DNA of 16,433 bases from contig JBEKKH010000103.1 in assembly GCA_050010815.1 (NCBI GenBank), positions 1 through 16,433 of the forward strand. The letters run 5' to 3'. The translations under genes were made by a program, and so were the position numbers. This document shows, one piece after another, positions 1 through 6,594 of the stretch (position 1 is its first letter; each line of letters starts with the position of its first letter). Below the pieces are notes generated by a model, which saw nothing but the letters and a program-made list of their open reading frames with translations, searched no databases and was not told the origin of the DNA. Source of the stretch: Palsa-504 sp050010815. GTDB lineage: Bacteria > Actinomycetota > Actinomycetes > Streptosporangiales > Streptosporangiaceae.

Positions 1-1137
1 GGCATCAACAAGGTCTACGAGAACGGCTTTCACGCGGTCAAGGACCTGTCCGTGGACATCGCCGACGGCGAGTTCATGGTCCTGGTCGGCCCGTCCGGCT
101 GCGGCAAGACCACCGCGCTGCGGATGGTCGCCGGGTTGGAGGACATCACCAGCGGCGTCCTGCGCATCGGCGGGAAGGAGGCCAACGACGAGACGCCCAA
201 GGAACGCGACATCGCCATGGTTTTCCAGAACTACGCCCTGTACCCGCACATGACGGTGGCGGAGAACATCGGCTTCGCGCTCAAGCTGCGCAAGCTGCCC
301 AAGGACCAGCTCGACACGAAGGTCAAGGAGGCCGCGGAGATCCTCGGCCTGACCGACTGGCTGGACCGCAAGCCGGGGCAGCTGTCCGGCGGCCAGCGGC
401 AGCGGGTGGCCATGGGCCGGGCCATCGTGCGCGAGCCCTCGGTGTTCCTGATGGACGAGCCGCTGTCCAACCTGGACGCCAAGCTGCGGGTGCAGATGCG
501 GGCCGAGGTGGCGCGGATCCAGCGCCGCATCGGGGTGGCCACGATCTACGTCACGCACGACCAGGTCGAGGCCATGACCATGGGCGACCGGGTCACCGTG
601 CTGAGGGCCGGCGTGCTGCAGCAGTGCGACACCCCGCAGAATCTCTACGACAACCCGGACAACGTCTTCGTGGCCGCGTTCATCGGCTCGCCCGCGCAGA
701 ATCTCTACGACGCCATCGTCGGCGAGGGCACGCGGTCGATCAAGCTCGGCTCGCAGGAGGTCGACCTGCCGGAGTCCGTCGTGCTGAAGCGCCCCGGGCT
801 GCGGGCCTACGCCGGCAAGGATGTGGTGGTGGGCCTGCGGCCCGAGCACCTGCCCGCGGCGGTGCCCGGCTACACCGGCCCGAAGCTGGTCGGCGACGTG
901 GACCTGGTCGAGGCCCTCGGCTCGGAGCTCGTGGTCCACTTCACCATCGACGCGCACCGGGTGATCGCCGAAGGCGCGGTGGAGAAGGACGAGGCCCTCG
1001 CCACCACCAGCGGTGAGGGCGTGGCCCGGATCGCGGCCAAGACCCCGGTCAAGGTCGGTGACCGGATGACCTTCGGCGTCGACATCGAGGACATGCAGTT
1101 CTTCGACCCCAGGACGGGACTGGCGATCCGGGGTTAG
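1..1137 (+). CDS. Sugar ABC transporter ATP-binding protein, MalK/MsiK/UgpC type (5' end missing)
   Basis: Cytoplasmic ATPase subunit that powers a carbohydrate ABC importer. The reading frame is open from base 1, so the start codon lies upstream; 378 residues are visible. Seen in order: Walker A GPSGCGKT (visible residues 30-37), Q-loop with FQNYALYPHMTV, signature LSGGQRQRVAMGRA, Walker B FLMDEPLSNLD and H-loop YVTHDQVEA, then a C-terminal TOBE/OB-type regulatory part containing GLRPEHL. That complete order is diagnostic of the CUT1 sugar-import ATPase family (MalK, MsiK, UgpC). Two nt separate it from the GH13 glucosidase downstream, so the two are very likely co-transcribed, which suggests an alpha-glucoside substrate. 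Family members in actinomycetes often energise several importers, so the substrate cannot be fixed from this gene alone. Family is certain; substrate is inference. Confidence 0.96.
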   Translation, partial: GINKVYENGFHAVKDLSVDIADGEFMVLVGPSGCGKTTALRMVAGLEDITSGVLRIGGKEANDETPKERDIAMVFQNYALYPHMTVAENIGFALKLRKLPKDQLDTKVKEAAEILGLTDWLDRKPGQLSGGQRQRVAMGRAIVREPSVFLMDEPLSNLDAKLRVQMRAEVARIQRRIGVATIYVTHDQVEAMTMGDRVTVLRAGVLQQCDTPQNLYDNPDNVFVAAFIGSPAQNLYDAIVGEGTRSIKLGSQEVDLPESVVLKRPGLRAYAGKDVVVGLRPEHLPAAVPGYTGPKLVGDVDLVEALGSELVVHFTIDAHRVIAEGAVEKDEALATTSGEGVARIAAKTPVKVGDRMTFGVDIEDMQFFDPRTGLAIRG

Positions 1138-1139
1138 GC

Positions 1140-2723
1140 GTGGCCCATCCGCAGGAGGATCCGCCGTGGTGGCACGGCGCCGTCCTCTACCAGCTGTACG
1201 TGCGGTCCTGGCGTGACACCGATGGCGACGGGTACGGCGACCTGCGCGGCATCATCGAGCGCCTGGACCACCTTTCCTGGCTCGGGGTGGACGGCCTGTG
1301 GCTGTCCCCTACCATGCCCTCGCCCGACGAGGACTGGGGCTATGACGTCAGTGACTACACCGGCGTCCACCCCGAGCTGGGCACGCTGGCCGACCTGGAC
1401 GAGCTGATCGCCCAGGCCGGCCAGCGGGGCATGCGCGTCCTGCTCGACCTGGTGCCAAACCACACCAGCTCGGCGCACCCCTGGTTCATCGACGCCGGGT
1501 CGGGCCGGAACGCTCCGCACCGCGACTACTACGTCTGGGCCGATCCGGGGCCGGGCGGCGGGCCGCCCAACAACTGGCTCGACTTCACCGGCCAGCCCGC
1601 CTGGCAGTGGCACGAGAGCGGCCAGTATTACCTGCACAATTTCCTGGTCGGCCAGCCGGACCTGAACTGGTGGCAGCCCGCGGTGCACGCCGAGTTCGCC
1701 GGCATCCTGGAGTTCTGGTTCAACCGGGGGGTGGCCGGCTTTCGCATCGACGTGGCGCACGGCCTGTACAAGGATGCCGAGCTGCGCGACAACCCGCCGC
1801 TGACCGGCAACAATCCGCTGGAGGGCCGGTTCGGCCAGCGTCCGGTCTACAGCGCTTACCGCCCGGAGACCCATGGCGTCTACCGCGACTGGCGCAAGAT
1901 CGCCGACGGTTTCGCTCCGCCGCGGCTGCTGCTCGGCGAGACCTGGGTCGGCGAGCTCGACCAGCTGGCCTCTTACTACGGCGACAACGACGAACTGCAT
2001 CTCGGCTTCAACTTCCCCTTCGCCCTGGCCGAATTCGACGCCCCCCGGCTGGCGAAGATCGTCGAGCAGACGCTGGCGGCGCTCCCGCCGGGTGCGTGCC
2101 CGGTGTGGATGGGCTCCAACCACGACATCGGCCGTTTCGCCAGCCGCTGGTGCGACGGGGACGAGCGGAAGGTCAGGCTCGCGCTGCTCGTCCTGACCAC
2201 CCTGCCAGGCACCACGGTCCTGTACTACGGCGACGAGATCGGCCTGACCGACGTGGACGTGCCGCCCGCGCTGCGCCGGGATAACGCGACCCTGCACAGC
2301 GGCGCCGACGGCAACCGGGACCGGGCCAGGACGCCCATGCCGTGGGACGCTTCACCGGGCGGCGGCTTCAGCACGCCAGGCGTGACGCCCTGGTTGCCGC
2401 CCGGAGACCCTCCGGGGCCTAATGTCGCTGATCAGCGCGCCGACGCCGATTCCACGCTGTGGCTGTGCCGGCGCCTGCTCGCGGTGCGGCGGACCGAGCT
2501 GAGCGGCAGCATCCCCGATTTCGAGCATCTGCCGGCCCGCGAGGGACAGTGGGCATACCGCGTCGGCTCACTGGTTGTAGCGGCCAACTTTTCCGGTCGT
2601 CCGGCGGGCCTCCCGTCCGCCGCGGGCGAGGTGCTGCTCGCCACCTCCGGCACCGAGACGGCCGCGCAGCAGCGGATGCTGGCACCGTGGGAGGGAGTTG
2701 TGGCCCGCCTCGCCGCCAGCTGA
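1140..2723 (+). CDS. GH13 family alpha-glucosidase
   Basis: Retaining glycoside hydrolase of 527 aa, no signal peptide, so cytoplasmic; expected to release glucose from imported alpha-glucosides. A (beta/alpha)8 barrel carries the GH13 conserved regions: DLVPNHTS (103-110), GFRIDVAH with nucleophile D204, LLLGETWV with acid/base E267, and SNHDIGR with transition-state stabiliser D329. A Ca-loop-like DTDGDGYGDL lies at 26-35. The size and the oligo-1,6-/alpha-glucosidase style of the N-terminus (YQLYVRSW, GDLRGI) fit an exo-acting alpha-glucosidase rather than an endo-amylase. The GTG start is 2 nt after the ABC ATPase stop and no strong Shine-Dalgarno is visible, suggesting translational coupling. 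Trehalose-active or alpha-1,6-specific activity cannot be excluded: linkage specificity is not readable from the sequence alone. Confidence 0.94.
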   Translation: MAHPQEDPPWWHGAVLYQLYVRSWRDTDGDGYGDLRGIIERLDHLSWLGVDGLWLSPTMPSPDEDWGYDVSDYTGVHPELGTLADLDELIAQAGQRGMRVLLDLVPNHTSSAHPWFIDAGSGRNAPHRDYYVWADPGPGGGPPNNWLDFTGQPAWQWHESGQYYLHNFLVGQPDLNWWQPAVHAEFAGILEFWFNRGVAGFRIDVAHGLYKDAELRDNPPLTGNNPLEGRFGQRPVYSAYRPETHGVYRDWRKIADGFAPPRLLLGETWVGELDQLASYYGDNDELHLGFNFPFALAEFDAPRLAKIVEQTLAALPPGACPVWMGSNHDIGRFASRWCDGDERKVRLALLVLTTLPGTTVLYYGDEIGLTDVDVPPALRRDNATLHSGADGNRDRARTPMPWDASPGGGFSTPGVTPWLPPGDPPGPNVADQRADADSTLWLCRRLLAVRRTELSGSIPDFEHLPAREGQWAYRVGSLVVAANFSGRPAGLPSAAGEVLLATSGTETAAQQRMLAPWEGVVARLAAS

Positions 2724-2844
2724 GCCTCGCCAGCCGTCCTGCTCCGCACCACAGGATAGGCCGGCCATCCAGCGCCGTGCACAGATAGTGACTCTAGCCC
2801 AGGTTCGTTCGGTAGATTTTTCGGTTGATCCCTTTTTAGACCGT

Positions 2845-2879
2845 AGGTCCTCCGGTATCATCCAGTAATTGGAGGGCTT
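2845..2879 (+). promoter_or_regulatory. RNA hairpin able to sequester the Shine-Dalgarno of the KamA-like gene
   Basis: Bases 2845-2856 (AGGTCCTCCGGT) can pair without interruption with 2868-2879 (ATTGGAGGGCTT), giving 12 pairs of which four are G-U, around an 11-nt loop. The 3' arm contains GGAGG (2871-2875), the ribosome-binding site 9 nt before the ATG at 2885, and the 5' arm contains CCTCC, a mimic of the 16S anti-Shine-Dalgarno. The pairing is seen directly; control of translation is inferred. The rest of 2724-2884 holds no gene; it is AT-richer than its surroundings (2790-2840) and probably contains the promoter, but I see no convincing -35/-10 pair. Confidence 0.5.
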
Positions 2880-2884
2880 CGTTC

Positions 2885-4270
2885 ATGATCTCGCAGCCAT
2901 ACGTATATAGGCGGCACGAGCTGGCCGAACCCGACTGGCGCCGGTTCCCCGGCTGGGCCGGGGTATCCGCCGCCGACTGGGAATCCGCCCAGTGGCAGCG
3001 CGCCCACTGCGTCAAGAACACGCGTCAGCTCCGCCAGGTCACCGGATCGGGTCTGGAGGAGTCGTTCCTCGCCGACCTCGAGCGTGACCAGCGCGAGCGC
3101 GCCACGATGTCGATGTTGCTGCCGCCGCAGATGCTCAACACCATGGTGCCGGCCGGGACGCCGGACGGTCCCGGCTTCACCGAGGCGTTCTACGCGGATC
3201 CCGTGCGCAGGTACATGATCCCGGCGTTCAGCGACCGCAGGACCGACTGGCCGTCGCATCCCTACGCAGAGCGTGACTCGCTGCACGAGGCGGAGATGTG
3301 GGCGGTCGAGGGACTGACCCACCGGTACCCCACCAAGGTGCTGGCCGAGCTGCTGCCCACCTGCCCGCAGTACTGCGGGCACTGCACCCGGATGGACCTG
3401 GTCGGCAATCCCACGGCCATGACCGACAAGCACAAGTTCGCGCTCCCCCGCGAAGACCGGCTCGAGGCGATGCTCTCTTACCTGCGCCGTACGCCCGGGG
3501 TGCGGGACGTGGTGGTATCCGGCGGGGACGTGGCCAACCTGCCGTGGCCGCGACTGGAGTCGTTCGTGACCGCGCTGCTTCAGATCGACTCGATCAGGGA
3601 CATCAGGCTGGCCAGTAAGGCCCTGATGGGGCTGCCGCAGCACTGGCTGTCCGACGAGGTCCGCGCGGGCATGGCCCGGCTCGCCGCCACGGCGCGCTCG
3701 CGTGGCGTGAGCATCGCCATCCACACCCACGTGAACGCGGCCCAGTCCGTGACACCGCTGGTCGCACAGGCCACCCGCGCCATGCTGGAGGCCGGCGTCA
3801 GGGACGTGCGGAACCAGGGCGTGCTGCTACGAGGCACCAACGACAGCGCCGAGGCGCTGCTCGACCTCTGTTTCGCGCTGCTCGACGAGGCCGGCATCAT
3901 GCCTTATTACTTCTACATGTGCGACATGATCCCCGGCAGCGAGCACTGGCGGCTGACGCTGCGCGAGGGCCAGTCCCTGCAGCACGAGATCATGGGCTAC
4001 CTGCCTGGGTTCGCGACCCCGCGGATGGTCTGCGACGTGCCCTACGTCGGCAAACGATGGCTGCACCAGGTATCCAGGTACGACACCGAGCACGGCATCT
4101 CCTACTGGACGAAGAACTACCGCACCGCCATCGAGACCGGTGACGAGCTGGCGCTCGGCCGCGAGTACCCGTACTACGACCCGATCTACATGCTGCCCGA
4201 ATCGGGTCAGGCCTGGTGGCGGAGCCTGGGTGCCCGGCCGAGCTCCGGCGCCGCGGAGCTCATCAGGTGA
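2885..4270 (+). CDS. KamA-family radical SAM protein (lysine 2,3-aminomutase-like)
   Basis: Protein of 461 aa. Known family members use a [4Fe-4S] cluster, S-adenosylmethionine and PLP to move an alpha-amino group to the beta carbon. Seen: the cluster motif CPQYCGHC (C160, C164, C167), the SAM-binding stretch VVVSGGDVANLP (209-220), an acidic substrate contact in MCDMIPG (D347), and DVPYVGK with D384 and the likely PLP lysine K390. In clostridial lysine 2,3-aminomutase the corresponding Asp pair binds the lysine side-chain amine, so keeping both Asps favours a basic substrate over glutamate. The PLP loop is unusual: the clostridial DAPGGGGK loses one residue and most of its glycines. The C-terminal zinc-binding cysteines of the clostridial enzyme are absent. 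The ATG has a strong GGAGG site 9 nt upstream. Its 3' end overlaps the convergent acetyltransferase gene by 8 bp. Confidence 0.9.
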   Translation: MISQPYVYRRHELAEPDWRRFPGWAGVSAADWESAQWQRAHCVKNTRQLRQVTGSGLEESFLADLERDQRERATMSMLLPPQMLNTMVPAGTPDGPGFTEAFYADPVRRYMIPAFSDRRTDWPSHPYAERDSLHEAEMWAVEGLTHRYPTKVLAELLPTCPQYCGHCTRMDLVGNPTAMTDKHKFALPREDRLEAMLSYLRRTPGVRDVVVSGGDVANLPWPRLESFVTALLQIDSIRDIRLASKALMGLPQHWLSDEVRAGMARLAATARSRGVSIAIHTHVNAAQSVTPLVAQATRAMLEAGVRDVRNQGVLLRGTNDSAEALLDLCFALLDEAGIMPYYFYMCDMIPGSEHWRLTLREGQSLQHEIMGYLPGFATPRMVCDVPYVGKRWLHQVSRYDTEHGISYWTKNYRTAIETGDELALGREYPYYDPIYMLPESGQAWWRSLGARPSSGAAELIR

Positions 4271-5336
4271 GCTGATAGCGGCGAGCCAGCTCGTCAAGGC
4301 GCAACCTGACCGATGGCCAGTCAGCGGCGGTGACGCTGTAGCGCGCCGAGTCGCGGGGAGTCAGGTCGGGCGCGAGCCGGTGCGAGCGAAGGATGCCCTC
4401 GAAACGCGCCCCGAACCGCTCCATCGCGTCCCGGGACCGCTGGTTCTGCGCGTGGGTGTGCAGGCACACGGAGCGGACCTGCCATACCTCGAAGGCGTGA
4501 GTCAGCATCAGCCGCTTCATCTCGGTGTTCGCCCCGGTCCTGATCGTGCCCGGGCTGAGCCACGTGTGGCCGATCTCGCAGGTGTCAGGCGCGGGTTTGC
4601 GATCCGGCCACGCCCAGTACTCCAGGTTCCAGAACCGCGTCGAGCCGACCACCGCGTCGTCGTCCATCCGGACCACGGCGAACGGCACCGCCAGCTGGCT
4701 GTCCCGGGCCGCGAGCGCCGTCTCGACGTACCGGCGGCTCGCGGCCTCGTCCTGCGGCACCGCCGTCCAGCGGTACAGGTCCGCGCCCCCCGCGGCGGCC
4801 GCCAGCAGGCCGGGCGCTTGATCGTGCCGCAGCGGTTCCAGCCGGATGTACCGGCCGATCAGCGGCCCCACCTCGACGGCGGACGGCCCGGCGGTCCGCT
4901 CCGCCCGCGGGGGGCGTTCCAGGTATCTTGACGGGTGGCCGGCTGGGTGGGTGAAGCCGAACGTGCGGTACAGGCCGTGCGCGTCGCTGGTGTGCAGCAT
5001 CCAGCGCTGCGCGGAGCCGGGACCGTCGTCGATCATCGCCCGGACGATGGCCTTACCCAGGCCCGCGCCGCGGTGTCCGGGCAGCACGTACACATCGGCG
5101 AGGTAGGCCGGCCCGCCGTCGCTGAACGCACGGGCGAAGCCGACCATGGCCCCCGTGCCTCCGGCCTGGTCATAGGCTCCCACCACGCGCCAGGCCTCGC
5201 TGATCTGGCGCCGGATGTCTGCCTCGCCGCGCCACCGGGCCCAGTACGCCTTCCTCGTCAGGAACGCCACCGCGGCCGCGGCGTCAATCCGGGCCGGGTC
5301 ATCGTCGATGACGTAGCCGCCGGTCAGCTGCCGCAT
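4263..5336 (-). CDS. Tandem GNAT-domain N-acetyltransferase
   Basis: Protein of 357 aa with two acetyl-CoA-dependent GNAT domains. The first (about residues 8-140) has the acetyl-CoA loop VLPGHRGAGLG (84-94) followed by YRTFGF. The second (about 158-350) is of the RimJ/RimL type: RYIRLEPL at its start, a degenerate acetyl-CoA segment SPGTIRTGANTEMKRLML, and NQRSRDAMERFGARFEG near the end. The second domain lacks a clean RxxGxG/A loop, so it may bind acetyl-CoA weakly or act in substrate binding. Its ATG overlaps the TGA of the upstream PLP-enzyme gene (shared bases in TGATG), so translation is almost certainly coupled. The acceptor is unknown; an amino acid made or used by the coupled PLP enzyme is a reasonable guess. 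Confidence 0.88.
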   Translation of the reverse strand: MRQLTGGYVIDDDPARIDAAAAVAFLTRKAYWARWRGEADIRRQISEAWRVVGAYDQAGGTGAMVGFARAFSDGGPAYLADVYVLPGHRGAGLGKAIVRAMIDDGPGSAQRWMLHTSDAHGLYRTFGFTHPAGHPSRYLERPPRAERTAGPSAVEVGPLIGRYIRLEPLRHDQAPGLLAAAAGGADLYRWTAVPQDEAASRRYVETALAARDSQLAVPFAVVRMDDDAVVGSTRFWNLEYWAWPDRKPAPDTCEIGHTWLSPGTIRTGANTEMKRLMLTHAFEVWQVRSVCLHTHAQNQRSRDAMERFGARFEGILRSHRLAPDLTPRDSARYSVTAADWPSVRLRLDELARRYQLT

Positions 5337-6568
5337 CAGGCCACCCCCTCAATCTGGGCCGGCTGGGTGCTCAGCGCGGCGTCGATGTCTGCGATGATGT
5401 CCGCGGCGGGCTCGACGCCGACCGAAAGCCGGATCAGGCCGTCCGGTGCCGTTTCGGCTGCCCACCGGCCGCGCCGTTCCCAGCTGGACTCGACACCGCC
5501 GAAGCTGGTCGCGGGCACGATCAAGCGCGAGCTCTGCACCACCTGGTCGGCGGTCCGCGCGGTGTCCGAACCGGTACGGCCCGCTATGATCTGGAATGAC
5601 AGCAACGAGCCGAAGCCACCGGGCATCTGCCGGGTGGCGAGCTCCAATGTCGATTTATTGATACCGGGATAATGGACGTCGGCCACGGCGGGGTGACCGG
5701 CCAGGTGCCTGGCGATGACCAGCGCGCTCTGCGACTGACGCGCGATCCGCAGCGGGAGCGTCTTCAGCCCGCGCAGCGCCAGCCAGGCCTCGAACGGCCC
5801 GGGGATGGCCCCGCCGCTAGAGCGCCAGGCCCGCACCTCGGCCAGCAGGTCAGCGTCGCGGCTTACCACGGCGCCCAGGATCACGTCGGAATGGCCGGAC
5901 ACCGCCTTGGTCAGCGAGTAAAGCGACGCTACCGCTCCGTAGTCGAGCGGCCGCTGCAGCAGACCGGTGGCGACGGTGTTGTCCACCACCATCGGGGCAT
6001 CCGCCGCGGCCGCAAGCTCGGCCAGCCCGGCCAGGTCGGCCACGCGCAGCAGCGGGTTCGTCGGCGTCTCGGCCCACAGCACCGAGGGCCCGGCCCCCAG
6101 CGCGCGCTCGACGGCCGGCAGGTCCTGCAGGTCCGTGGGGATCCCGACGGCGCCGTGCGGCCGCAGCTTATCGGCGAGCACCCGGCCGCCGTAGTAGCCG
6201 TCGGAGGGCAGCACGATCCGTTCCCGCCCGGCGGCCAGGGCGAGCATCAGCGCCATCGAGGCCGCCTGGCCGGAGGCAAACACGACCGCTTCAGCGTCCT
6301 CGAGGCCGCCCATCGCCTGCTCGAGGGCTTCCCATCCCGGGTTGCCCTCGCGCCCGTAACCGCGGCCCGGGCGCGGCGGCCCGGCCGATACATAGATGCT
6401 GGCCGGGACCAGCGGAGGCGTGGCCGGCTGGCCGGGTGCCCGGTCGGTGCCCGCATGGATGAGCCGGGATTCGGCAGAGAACGGCCCGCTCATCGCGGGC
6501 CGCATACGACGGGCCGCCGGACGGGCCGCCGGGGGCGCCGGACGGGCCGGATAAATGTTACAGTACAT
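5336..6568 (-). CDS. Cys/Met-metabolism PLP enzyme (cystathionine gamma-synthase/-lyase, methionine gamma-lyase family)
   Basis: Fold-type I PLP enzyme of the transsulfuration family, 410 aa from this start. Seen: GREGNPGWEALEQAMGGLE (72-90, phosphate-binding region), ASGQAA (98-103), SDGYYGG (122-128, stacking Tyr), WAETPTNP (165-172), VVDNT (194-198, pyridine-N Asp) and YSLTKAVSGHSDV with the Schiff-base lysine K221, and the family C-terminal LIRLSVGVEP. Start choice is open: the ATG at 6568 would be leaderless, 6 nt after a TATGTT box, whereas the first 25 residues are low-complexity Ala/Pro/Arg and the conserved protein begins near M26 (ATG at 6493, about 385 aa, usual family length). Neither has a clear Shine-Dalgarno. 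Coupled to the GNAT gene and divergent from a MocR, its likely regulator. Synthase and lyase activities cannot be separated from sequence alone. Confidence 0.92.
   Translation of the reverse strand: MYCNIYPARPAPPAARPAARRMRPAMSGPFSAESRLIHAGTDRAPGQPATPPLVPASIYVSAGPPRPGRGYGREGNPGWEALEQAMGGLEDAEAVVFASGQAASMALMLALAAGRERIVLPSDGYYGGRVLADKLRPHGAVGIPTDLQDLPAVERALGAGPSVLWAETPTNPLLRVADLAGLAELAAAADAPMVVDNTVATGLLQRPLDYGAVASLYSLTKAVSGHSDVILGAVVSRDADLLAEVRAWRSSGGAIPGPFEAWLALRGLKTLPLRIARQSQSALVIARHLAGHPAVADVHYPGINKSTLELATRQMPGGFGSLLSFQIIAGRTGSDTARTADQVVQSSRLIVPATSFGGVESSWERRGRWAAETAPDGLIRLSVGVEPAADIIADIDAALSTQPAQIEGVA
6508..6550. repeat. G+C-only 12-bp tandem repeat near the PLP-enzyme 5' end
   Basis: Two perfect copies of GACGGGCCGCCG (6508-6519 and 6520-6531) are followed by a partial copy and GACGGGCCGG up to 6550. 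On the minus strand it codes for the Ala/Pro/Arg-rich stretch before M22 of the PLP enzyme. If the real start is the ATG at 6493, this repeat is 5' UTR and would be strongly structured in RNA. Confidence 0.6.
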
Positions 6569-6594
6569 TGTGTGAACATACTGGTACGATATCG
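6555..6594. promoter_or_regulatory. Overlapping divergent leaderless promoters and candidate MocR operator
   Basis: An AT-rich island in G+C-rich DNA. Plus strand: TACAGT (6559-6564) fits the actinomycete TANNNT -10 box and sits 7 nt before the GTG of the MocR gene at 6572. Minus strand: TATGTT (6580 to 6575) sits 6 nt before the ATG at 6568. Both genes could therefore start transcription at their start codon, with the -10 boxes facing each other so that one polymerase blocks the other. An inverted repeat CAGTA (6561-6565) / TACTG (6579-6583) is centred on base 6572, and a perfect 8-bp palindrome CGATATCG lies at 6587-6594. These are candidate MocR contacts. No good -35 box is visible for either direction. 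Confidence 0.5.

Noticed and set aside
1134..2297. 387-codon open frame on the minus strand
   Set aside because: Exactly antisense to the GH13 gene with a composition typical of the mirror frame in G+C-rich coding DNA; no recognisable domain.
2751..2767. Hairpin GGATAGGCCGGCCATCC after the GH13 gene
   Set aside because: The inner palindrome GGCCGGCC leaves no loop and the arms do not line up without a bulge; too weak to call a terminator.
2858..3730. 290-codon open frame on the minus strand
   Set aside because: Antisense to the KamA-like gene, Arg/His/Gln-rich, no motif; a shadow of strong third-position G+C bias.
4263..4931. Plus-strand frame at 4140-4931 continuing past the KamA-like gene
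   Set aside because: It is antisense to the GNAT gene, lacks any domain and has the Arg/Pro-rich composition of a shadow frame.
5672..6571. Long in-frame extension upstream of the MocR gene
   Set aside because: It is antisense to the conserved PLP-enzyme gene, is Arg/Gly/Pro/His-rich low complexity, and the GntR domain begins right after the GTG at 6572, which has its own -10 box.
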